Below are positions 1-5,050 of a stretch of DNA of 5,050 bases, piece by piece (position 1 is the first letter of the stretch; each line of letters starts with the position of its first letter). The stretch lies in the NCBI GenBank assembly GCA_019347585.1, contig JAHWLC010000101.1, forward strand, positions 1-5,050, in the 5' to 3' direction. A program made the position numbers and the translations under genes. The DNA comes from Actinomycetota bacterium. Lineage in GTDB: Bacteria; Actinomycetota; Acidimicrobiia; Spongiisociales; ZC4RG35. The notes beneath the pieces were generated by a model. It was given only the letters and a program-made list of their open reading frames with translations. It was not told the DNA's origin and ran no database searches.

Positions 1-867
1 GACTTCCACGGGGACATGAGCGCATATTTGGCCGCCAAGCGCCGGCTGTTCGACGATCACGAGGTGGGCACGGCCGTGATCAACATCGACGACGAGGCCG
101 GGGCGGAGATCGCGGCGTCCCATACCGGTGACCTCCTCACCGTCGGTGCGGGGGGAGACGTCCGTGGCGAGGCAGGGGAGACAGTGCAGACAGGCACCCG
201 ATTCGACCTGATCACCCCGTGGGGCCGCTCCCGGGTGCTCACGCCCGTGCGGGGAAGCTTCAACGTGGCCAACGCATTGTTGGCAGCGGCCTGCTGTCTC
301 TCCTCGGGGATTCCCTTCGAAGACACAGTGGCCGGCCTGGAGCGTCTCGGACCGGTGCCGGGACGTTTCGAAGTCGTCTCCGGGGGCGATGCGGTCACCG
401 TGATAGTGGATTACGCCCACACCCCGCGTGGCATCAGCGAGGCGATCGGCGCGGCCCGAGCCATGGCCACCGGGAGAGTGGTGGCGCTGGCCGGCGCCGG
501 CGGGGAGCGGGACCGCCGGAAGAGGCCCCTGATGGGGCGCGCCCTCTCCGCAGCCGACGTCGCCGTGGTGACCAGTGACAACCCTCGCTCCGAGAACCCG
601 GAGAGGATCGTCGACTCGGTGCTGGCGGGTGTGCCCGCGGAGGCGAACGTGATGGTGGTGGTCGACCGGCGCCAGGCCATCGCCACTGCTCTGGCTGCGG
701 CCGACGACGGTGATGTGGTCCTGATCCTGGGCCGGGGCCACGAGCCGATGCAGGAGGCCGGCGGGGAGAGAGTGCCGTTCGACGATCGGGACGTGGCGAG
801 AGAAGCGTTGGCCAGGCTGCGGAAGTCCGCGGATTCCGGGGCCGAATCGGGGAGCATGGGCCCGTGA
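1..867 (+). CDS. murE: UDP-N-acetylmuramoyl-tripeptide synthetase MurE, meso-DAP-adding type (5' truncated by window edge)
   Basis: This is the cytoplasmic Mur ligase that uses ATP to add the third stem-peptide residue to UDP-MurNAc-L-Ala-D-Glu. The frame is open from base 1 (DFHGDMSAYLAAK...), so the ATG at 16 is internal; 288 codons are visible and roughly the first 200 residues of a typical MurE lie upstream. Seen in order (window codons): the end of the central ATPase domain with the Lys of AAKRRLF (codon 13), which is carbamylated in Mur ligases; SFNVANALLA (about 86-95); the C-terminal domain starting near VPGRFEVV; VDYAHTP (136-142, bases 406-426); GGERDRRKRPLMG; DNPR (193-196, bases 577-588); and GRGHE (bases 730-744). 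DNPR plus the later G/E pair is the known signature of meso-diaminopimelate selection, whereas L-Lys enzymes lack this Arg. VDYAHTP rules out MurF. The last residues (SADSGAESGSMGP) are a low-complexity tail. The stop overlaps the mraY start by 4 bases. Confidence 0.96.
   Translation, partial: DFHGDMSAYLAAKRRLFDDHEVGTAVINIDDEAGAEIAASHTGDLLTVGAGGDVRGEAGETVQTGTRFDLITPWGRSRVLTPVRGSFNVANALLAAACCLSSGIPFEDTVAGLERLGPVPGRFEVVSGGDAVTVIVDYAHTPRGISEAIGAARAMATGRVVALAGAGGERDRRKRPLMGRALSAADVAVVTSDNPRSENPERIVDSVLAGVPAEANVMVVVDRRQAIATALAAADDGDVVLILGRGHEPMQEAGGERVPFDDRDVAREALARLRKSADSGAESGSMGP
849..854 (+). promoter_or_regulatory. Ribosome binding site for mraY
   Basis: GGGGAG inside the last codons of murE sits 9 bases before the GTG at 864. 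It is a good Shine-Dalgarno match at normal spacing and supports GTG 864 as the mraY start. It also suggests mraY can recruit ribosomes directly as well as by coupling to murE termination. Confidence 0.6.
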
Positions 868-1910
868 TCCCTCTGCTGATCGCAGCTGCCGTCGGCCTCG
901 CCGCTTCCATCTTCGGCACGCCCTATGCGATCCGCTACTTCCGCACCAAGCAGATGGGCCAGTTCATCCAGGAGGACATCAAGGGGCACGCTCACAAACA
1001 GGGGACACCCACCATGGGAGGCGTGGTCTTCGTCGGCGCCGCCGTCATCGGCTGGCTCCTCGCCCACGTCCAGGTGTGGACCCCGTCCGGCTTCGGCCTG
1101 CGGTTGAGGGAGTTCAACGACGGCGGGATGCTCGCCGTGCTGGCGCTGGCGGGCATGGCGTTGGTCGGCTTCGTCGACGACTGGATCAAGTACTCGAACC
1201 AGCGCAGTCTCGGCTTGTCGAAACTGGCCAAATTCACCGGTCAGCTCGCCATCGCCGCCTTCTTCGCCTGGGGCGCCACCGAGGCGGGGGTGGTCACCGA
1301 GGTCTCGTTCGTGCGGCCGATGGGCATCGACCTGGGCGCCTTCTTCGTCGTCTGGGTCCTGATCATGCTCACCGGCACCGCCAACGGGGTCAACCTGGCG
1401 GACGGGATGGACGGTCTCGCCGCAGGCTCTTCGGCTCTGGTGATCGCCTCCTACACCGTGATCGCCTTCTGGCAGAACTCCAACGCCGAGCTCTACTCCG
1501 CCGTCGACCCTCTGGAGCTGGCGATCATCTCTGCGGCCATGTTCGGCGCGATCCTCGGCTTCCTGTGGTGGAACGCACCGCCGGCGAAGATCTTCATGGG
1601 CGATGTGGGCAGCCAGGGGATCGGGGGTCTGCTCGCGGCTCTTGCGCTGCTCACCAACACCCATCTCCTCCTCGTCATCCTGGGCGGGATCTACGTGGCG
1701 GAGACCCTCTCGGTGATCTTCCAGGTAGCCAGTTTCCGGACCACGGGCCAACGGATCTTCCGCATGTCCCCGCTTCACTTCCACTTCGATCTCGGGGGGT
1801 GGCCGGAGACCACCGTTGTCATCAGGTTCTGGATCCTCACCGGCCTCGGCGTCGCTCTCGGTCTGGGCTTCTTCTACGGCGACTTCCTCACCCGGTCGGG
1901 GCTGCTGTGA
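864..1910 (+). CDS. mraY: Phospho-N-acetylmuramoyl-pentapeptide transferase MraY (lipid I synthase)
   Basis: This integral membrane enzyme transfers phospho-MurNAc-pentapeptide from UDP to undecaprenyl phosphate, giving lipid I on the inner face of the membrane; it needs Mg2+. The 348-residue length is normal for the family. About ten hydrophobic segments can be read (near residues 2-21, 52-72, 88-104, 124-144, 157-173, 187-204, 217-236, 251-264, 266-288, 319-340). Signature motifs: HKQGTPTMGG (44-53); the Asp pair in GFVDDWIKY (D105, D106); NLADGMDGLA (177-186, with N177 and D180); FMGDVGS (D247); and the cytoplasmic loop MSPLHFHFDLGGW (301-313). The last differs from the usual HHH triad by having Phe in the middle. 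The GTG start at 864 is chosen because it gives the expected short N-terminus before TM1, has a well-placed RBS, and overlaps the murE stop (GTGA). murF, normally found between murE and mraY, is absent here. Confidence 0.97.
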   Translation: MIPLLIAAAVGLAASIFGTPYAIRYFRTKQMGQFIQEDIKGHAHKQGTPTMGGVVFVGAAVIGWLLAHVQVWTPSGFGLRLREFNDGGMLAVLALAGMALVGFVDDWIKYSNQRSLGLSKLAKFTGQLAIAAFFAWGATEAGVVTEVSFVRPMGIDLGAFFVVWVLIMLTGTANGVNLADGMDGLAAGSSALVIASYTVIAFWQNSNAELYSAVDPLELAIISAAMFGAILGFLWWNAPPAKIFMGDVGSQGIGGLLAALALLTNTHLLLVILGGIYVAETLSVIFQVASFRTTGQRIFRMSPLHFHFDLGGWPETTVVIRFWILTGLGVALGLGFFYGDFLTRSGLL

Positions 1911-3196
1911 GGGCTCTGGTTCTCGGGGCCGGGATATCGGGGATGGCGGCGGCCCGCCTCGCCCGGAGCCGGGGCATGGCCGTGGGGATCTACGCCGAGG
2001 ACGTCTCGGCGTCCGCGATCGCCGAGGGCTTCGGAGTCGCAGGGGGCGACTGGGACCCGGTCCTCCTCGAGGGCGTCGATCTGGTGGTGGCCAGCCCCGG
2101 GTTCTCGGAGCGGTCGGCGCCGGTGGTCGACACCCTGGAGCGGGGGGTGCCCCTGTGGAGCGAGATCGAGCTCGCCTGGCGCCACCTCAAGAGCCCGGTG
2201 GTCGCGGTGACCGGCACCAACGGGAAGACCAGTGTCACCGAGGCCACTTCGGCGATGCTGGAGTGCTCGGGGCTGAAGGCGCCGGCGACGGGCAACATCG
2301 GTAGCCCGTTGTCGGGTTTCGCCGACGAGGCGTACGACGCCCTGGTGGTGGAGGTCTCCAGCTTCCAGCTTCGCTTCATCGAAGATTTCCACCCGGTGGC
2401 GGCGGCGATCACCAATGTGGCGGCCGACCATCTCGACTGGCACGGGTCGGAGCATTCCTATCGGGAGGCGAAACGGCGGATCTATGAGAACCAGACCGGC
2501 TCCGATCTCCTGGTGTACGACAGCGACGATGAGGGAGCCACCGACCTGGTGCGGGGGGCGCCCTCACAGCTGGTCCCGGTATCGGGGAGGCGCCTCCCCG
2601 AGGACGGGGCGGGGATCGCCGACGGCACCCTGGTGGTGGGCGAGATCACCATCGATGTCGCCGACCTCACCTCCGACGACCCGACCCACCTGGTGAATCT
2701 GGCCTGTGCCGGAACTCTCGCCGTGCGCATGGGGGCCAGCGGCCAAGGGGTGGCCGAAGCGGCGGAGCGTTTCCGTCCCGGTGCTCACCGGAGGGCTCTG
2801 GTGCTGAGGGCCCACGGGGTGAGCTGGGTGGACGACTCCAAGGCCACCAACCCCCACGCCGCCCTGGCCTCGATCCGGTCTCATGACAGCGTCGTGCTCA
2901 TCGCGGGTGGACTGGCCAAGGGCCTCGACCTCGCACCCATGGCCGACGAGCCGGCGGTGCGGGTGCTGATCGGGATCGGGGAGGCGGGTCCCGCCCTGGT
3001 CGAGATGGCGGGGGAGAGGGGGCGGCTGGCGGGGAACATGGAGACTGCGGTGGAATTGGCGCGCCAGGCCGCCGAGCCCGGCGATACCGTGCTCCTGGCC
3101 CCGGGATGCGCCAGCTTCGACCAGTTCGCATCGTATGGCGAGCGCGGCGACCGCTTCGCCGAACTGGTGAGAGAGACGGTAGGGGAGGAGCGGTGA
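1907..3196 (+). CDS. murD: UDP-N-acetylmuramoyl-L-alanine--D-glutamate ligase MurD
   Basis: This cytoplasmic ATP-dependent Mur ligase adds D-glutamate to UDP-MurNAc-L-Ala, the second step of stem-peptide assembly. The 429-residue length is normal. The N-terminal UDP-binding Rossmann-like domain begins at once (VRALVLGAGISGMAAARLA; first residue read as Met), with VASPGF at 61-66. The central ATPase domain has VTGTNGKTS (P-loop, 101-109, K107), EVSSFQL (149-155), ITNVAADHLDWHGS (168-181) and YREAKRRIYEN, whose K189 matches the carbamylated Lys of E. coli MurD. The C-terminal domain has DDSKATNPHA (309-318), LIAGGLAKG and LAPGCASFDQFASYGERGDRF, the typical MurD ending. The adenine-side HNxxN motif is weak here (THLVN, 260-264). 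The frame stays open far upstream inside mraY, but homology starts exactly at the GTG at 1907, which overlaps the mraY stop by 4 bases. The RBS is poor (GGGG at 1898-1901), so expression probably relies on coupling. Confidence 0.97.
   Translation: MRALVLGAGISGMAAARLARSRGMAVGIYAEDVSASAIAEGFGVAGGDWDPVLLEGVDLVVASPGFSERSAPVVDTLERGVPLWSEIELAWRHLKSPVVAVTGTNGKTSVTEATSAMLECSGLKAPATGNIGSPLSGFADEAYDALVVEVSSFQLRFIEDFHPVAAAITNVAADHLDWHGSEHSYREAKRRIYENQTGSDLLVYDSDDEGATDLVRGAPSQLVPVSGRRLPEDGAGIADGTLVVGEITIDVADLTSDDPTHLVNLACAGTLAVRMGASGQGVAEAAERFRPGAHRRALVLRAHGVSWVDDSKATNPHAALASIRSHDSVVLIAGGLAKGLDLAPMADEPAVRVLIGIGEAGPALVEMAGERGRLAGNMETAVELARQAAEPGDTVLLAPGCASFDQFASYGERGDRFAELVRETVGEER
3182..3190 (+). promoter_or_regulatory. 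Ribosome binding site for ftsW
   Basis: A purine-rich GGGGAGGAG in the last codons of murD contains a perfect GGAGG core (3184-3188) 4 bases before the GTG at 3193. This is the strongest Shine-Dalgarno sequence among the junctions, although the spacing is a little short. It decides the ftsW start in favour of GTG 3193 rather than the in-frame ATG at 3106. Confidence 0.65.
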
Positions 3197-4356
3197 CCGC
3201 GAGCGTCACGTCGATATCGAAGGCACGAGCCACGGCCACGGACAGGGCCGAGCGGGTGAGGGCCAACAACCGCATCGCCACCGCCATCCTCGTGCTGGTC
3301 GTGGTCCTGGTGGTCATCGGGCTCGGCGCCACCCAGTCGGCGTCGTCGGCGGTGGCCATCGACCAGACCCGCGACTGGCTCTACTACTTCAAGCGGCAGA
3401 TGATCGGTGTCGGGCTGGGGGCGGTCTTCCTCCTGGTCGCCAGTCGCGTCCCCTACCGCATCTACCGCAAGCTCGCCCTGCCCCTGTTCGCGGTGACCGT
3501 GGCCCTTCTCATCGCGGTGCTCACGACCGGCGAAGACATCAACGGCGCCCGCCGCTGGCTCCAGCTGCCTCTGTTCAGCTTCCAGCCGTCCGAGGTGGCG
3601 AAGGTGGCTGTGGTCTTCACCCTGGCTTATCTGCTGGAGCGAAAGCACAAGATCCTCGACCAGCTCAGCCACTTCGTGGTCCCGGTGCTCTTCGTGGTGG
3701 GGACGGTGGCCCTCCTGGTCATCCGCCAGCCGGATCTGGGGACGCTGATCATCATCGGAGCAGCGGCGATGGCGGTGATCGTGGCCAGCGACTCACCGAT
3801 GCGCTACGTGCTCCTGATCGGTGTCGCGGTGGTGCTCGTCACCACGTTCCTCGCCTTCGACGAAACCTACCGTGCGACCCGGATCACCTCGTTCCTCGAC
3901 CCCTACGCCGACTCCTCCGGAAGCGGATACCAGCTGATTCAGGGCTACTACGCACTGGGCAATGGCGGCATCCTCGGGGTCGGGCTCGGGGCCAGCCGGG
4001 CCCGCTGGCTGTACCTCCCCAACGCCCACACCGACTTCATCTTCGCCATCATCGGCGAGGAGACCGGTCTGATCGGAGGTCTCACGGTGATCGGGCTATT
4101 CAGCGCTCTCGCCGTCGCCGGATGGCTGGTGGCGCTGCGGGCCCCGGACCGATTCGGGAGGATGGTGGCGGCCGGCATCACGACCTGGCTCTCCTTCCAG
4201 GCTCTGGCCAACGTCGGTGGAGTGCTGGGCACTCTCCCCATCACCGGCATCGCCCTGCCCTTCGTCTCCTTCGGGTCCACCGCCCTCGTGGTTGCCATGG
4301 GCGGGGCGGGGGTGCTGGTGAACATCGCGCAGAGCGGCGTGACCAGGGGGAGATGA
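3193..4356 (+). CDS. ftsW: Septal peptidoglycan polymerase FtsW (SEDS family)
   Basis: FtsW is the divisome glycosyltransferase that polymerises lipid II into septal glycan strands together with a class B penicillin-binding protein (FtsI). The product has 387 residues. A charged cytoplasmic N-terminus of about 27 residues is followed by roughly ten membrane segments (near 28-46, 70-86, 94-112, 134-149, 161-177, 182-198, 203-222, 294-315, 323-345, 352-378) and a very short C-terminal tail. SEDS motifs: INGARRWL (116-123), FQPSEVAK (130-137), RQPDLGT (178-184), ALGNGGILGVGLG (254-266), LPNAHTDFIFAIIGEE (275-290, where D281 matches the proposed catalytic Asp) and LPFVSFGSTALV (355-366). LPNAH rather than LPEAH resembles actinobacterial FtsW. 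RodA is the main alternative, but the murD-ftsW-murG position and the AIIGEE motif favour FtsW. The GTG start at 3193 follows a strong RBS and overlaps the murD stop. An in-frame ATG at 3106 would need 29 extra residues encoded inside murD and is rejected. Confidence 0.95.
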   Translation: MTASVTSISKARATATDRAERVRANNRIATAILVLVVVLVVIGLGATQSASSAVAIDQTRDWLYYFKRQMIGVGLGAVFLLVASRVPYRIYRKLALPLFAVTVALLIAVLTTGEDINGARRWLQLPLFSFQPSEVAKVAVVFTLAYLLERKHKILDQLSHFVVPVLFVVGTVALLVIRQPDLGTLIIIGAAAMAVIVASDSPMRYVLLIGVAVVLVTTFLAFDETYRATRITSFLDPYADSSGSGYQLIQGYYALGNGGILGVGLGASRARWLYLPNAHTDFIFAIIGEETGLIGGLTVIGLFSALAVAGWLVALRAPDRFGRMVAAGITTWLSFQALANVGGVLGTLPITGIALPFVSFGSTALVVAMGGAGVLVNIAQSGVTRGR

Positions 4357-5050
4357 GCTATCTGATCGCCGCGGCCGGGACCGGTGGCCACGTCTACCCC
4401 GGGCTCTCCGTGGCGGAGGCGCTGCTCGAACTGGGGGTGCCCCAAAGCGAGATCCTCTTCGTCGGGGGGGACCGCCTGGAGAAGGAGGTGTACCCGGCCG
4501 AGGGCTACCCGTTCTTCGAGGTCGAGGTGAGGGGGCTCCGCCGCGAGATGAGCCTGGGCAACCTCACCCTCCCCCTGGTGGTCATGCGCGCCCGTCGGCG
4601 CATCCGGGAGGTGATCTCGCAGAGGGCGGTCAGAGTCGCTATCGGCATGGGCGGGTACGTCACCATCCCGGCCGCGATGGCGGCCTCCTCGGTAGGAGTG
4701 ACCTTCATGAACGCCGAGCAGAATGCCGAGGCGGGATTGGCCAACCGGCTGGCGGCGCGGTGGGCGGCCCGCACTTTCGCCGCCTTCCCGGTCACACGGG
4801 GGCTCCCGGGCGCCGAGTGGGTCGGCAACCCGGTGCGCCGGCCCTTCTGGGATTTCGACCGGGAGCTGCTTCGTGACAGGGCCCGGGAGCATTACGGGCT
4901 GGACGGCGCCGCGCCGGTTCTCGGCGTGGTGGGCGGGTCGCTGGGGGCGAAGACGCTCAATGTGGCGGTCGCCGGCCTGGTGGCGGCCTGGGACGGTCCT
5001 CGTCTCGAGGTGGTCCATCTCACCGGTCCCCGTGCGCACGGGATCCCCGA
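4353..5050 (+). CDS. murG: UDP-GlcNAc:lipid I N-acetylglucosaminyltransferase MurG (3' truncated by window edge)
   Basis: MurG is a peripheral membrane GT-B glycosyltransferase that adds GlcNAc to lipid I, making lipid II on the cytoplasmic face. The frame is open from ATG 4353 to the window end; 232 codons are visible of the usual 350-380, covering the N-terminal acceptor domain and the start of the C-terminal UDP-GlcNAc domain. Motifs: AAGTGGHVYPGLSVAEAL (7-24, first glycine-rich loop, H13), GMGGYVTIPAAMAA (98-111, second loop, Y102), NAEQNAEAGLANRL (120-133) and VVGGSLGAKTLN (192-203, third loop with S196 and N203). The usual HEQN motif reads AEQN, so the conserved His is Ala121; the neighbouring E, N and downstream N131 are kept. 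The start gives the expected few residues before GTGGH. It overlaps the ftsW stop (ATGA), and the purine tract AGGGGGAG runs right up to the ATG, which is too close for a normal RBS. Confidence 0.96.
   Translation, partial: MSYLIAAAGTGGHVYPGLSVAEALLELGVPQSEILFVGGDRLEKEVYPAEGYPFFEVEVRGLRREMSLGNLTLPLVVMRARRRIREVISQRAVRVAIGMGGYVTIPAAMAASSVGVTFMNAEQNAEAGLANRLAARWAARTFAAFPVTRGLPGAEWVGNPVRRPFWDFDRELLRDRAREHYGLDGAAPVLGVVGGSLGAKTLNVAVAGLVAAWDGPRLEVVHLTGPRAHGIP

Noticed and set aside
16..18. ATG at 16 as the start of a short MurE-like protein
   Set aside because: The frame is open to base 1 and the residues before it (DFHGD) belong to the conserved MurE segment leading to the carbamylated Lys, so the gene is cut by the window edge.
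1..867. Possibility that the first gene is MurF rather than MurE
   Set aside because: VDYAHTP, DNPR and GRGHE are MurE motifs; the MurF equivalent of the first (DYNANP type) is not present.
411..1784. Long open frame of 457 codons on the - strand, antisense to murE and mraY
   Set aside because: The translation is rich in R, E, H, D and G, has no recognisable domain, and lies opposite two well-conserved genes. It is a typical antisense shadow of GC-rich coding DNA.
1076..1906. In-frame open extension upstream of murD, starting with an ATG inside mraY
   Set aside because: The extension translates the +1 shadow of mraY (Arg-rich, no motif). MurD homology begins exactly at GTG 1907, so this is not a fusion protein.
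3106..3192. Upstream ATG that would lengthen FtsW by 29 residues
   Set aside because: These codons overlap the conserved C-terminus of murD and give an Arg-rich stretch. GTG 3193 has a strong RBS and a standard 4-base overlap.
2881..3672. Open frame of 263 codons on the - strand across the murD-ftsW junction
   Set aside because: No domain or credible start context; it reads through the complement of two conserved genes and is a composition artefact.
3948..5039. Long open frame of 363 codons on the - strand, antisense to ftsW and murG
   Set aside because: Low-complexity Arg/His/Pro/Gly-rich translation without any motif, opposite genes with clear family signatures.
1..5050. Search for a novel accessory system, mobile element, CRISPR, tRNA, riboswitch or terminator
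   Set aside because: The window is fully occupied by overlapping conserved genes. I saw no direct or inverted repeat arrays, no T-rich tract after a hairpin and no composition break that would suggest an insertion.

Overview
The window is a GC-rich, gene-dense piece of a bacterial division and cell-wall (dcw) cluster. Five genes lie on the + strand with no intergenic space: the 3' part of murE, complete mraY, complete murD, complete ftsW and the 5' part of murG. No RNA gene, mobile element, repeat array, CRISPR or phage gene is visible. No stretch without a gene exceeds a few bases.

The organism is most likely a high-GC actinobacterium (Actinomycetota), possibly a deep or uncultured lineage such as an Acidimicrobiia relative. 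This is inference. It rests on strong G/C preference at third codon positions, GTG starts for three of the four visible starts, actinobacterial-looking local motifs (FLWWNAPPAKIFMGD in MraY, LPNAHTDFIF in FtsW, GLANRL in MurG), and a DNPR-type MurE, which implies meso-diaminopimelate in the peptidoglycan. The genus cannot be named from this sequence alone.

Layout: 1-867 murE (C-terminal 288 codons); 864-1910 mraY; 1907-3196 murD; 3193-4356 ftsW; 4353-5050 murG (N-terminal 232 codons). All four junctions are 4-base stop/start overlaps (GTGA three times, ATGA once), so the next gene always reads in the -1 frame. This is the layout of one co-transcribed, translationally coupled operon.

The products form one pathway. 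MurD and MurE add D-Glu and meso-DAP to UDP-MurNAc-peptide in the cytoplasm. MraY transfers phospho-MurNAc-pentapeptide to undecaprenyl phosphate to give lipid I. MurG adds GlcNAc to give lipid II. FtsW polymerises lipid II at the division septum.

The window is essentially an ordinary housekeeping locus, and I found no undescribed system. Points worth a second look are the absence of murF from its usual place between murE and mraY, the unbroken run of 4-base overlaps, and non-canonical residues in normally conserved motifs of MraY (HFH instead of HHH), MurG (AEQN instead of HEQN) and, more weakly, MurD.
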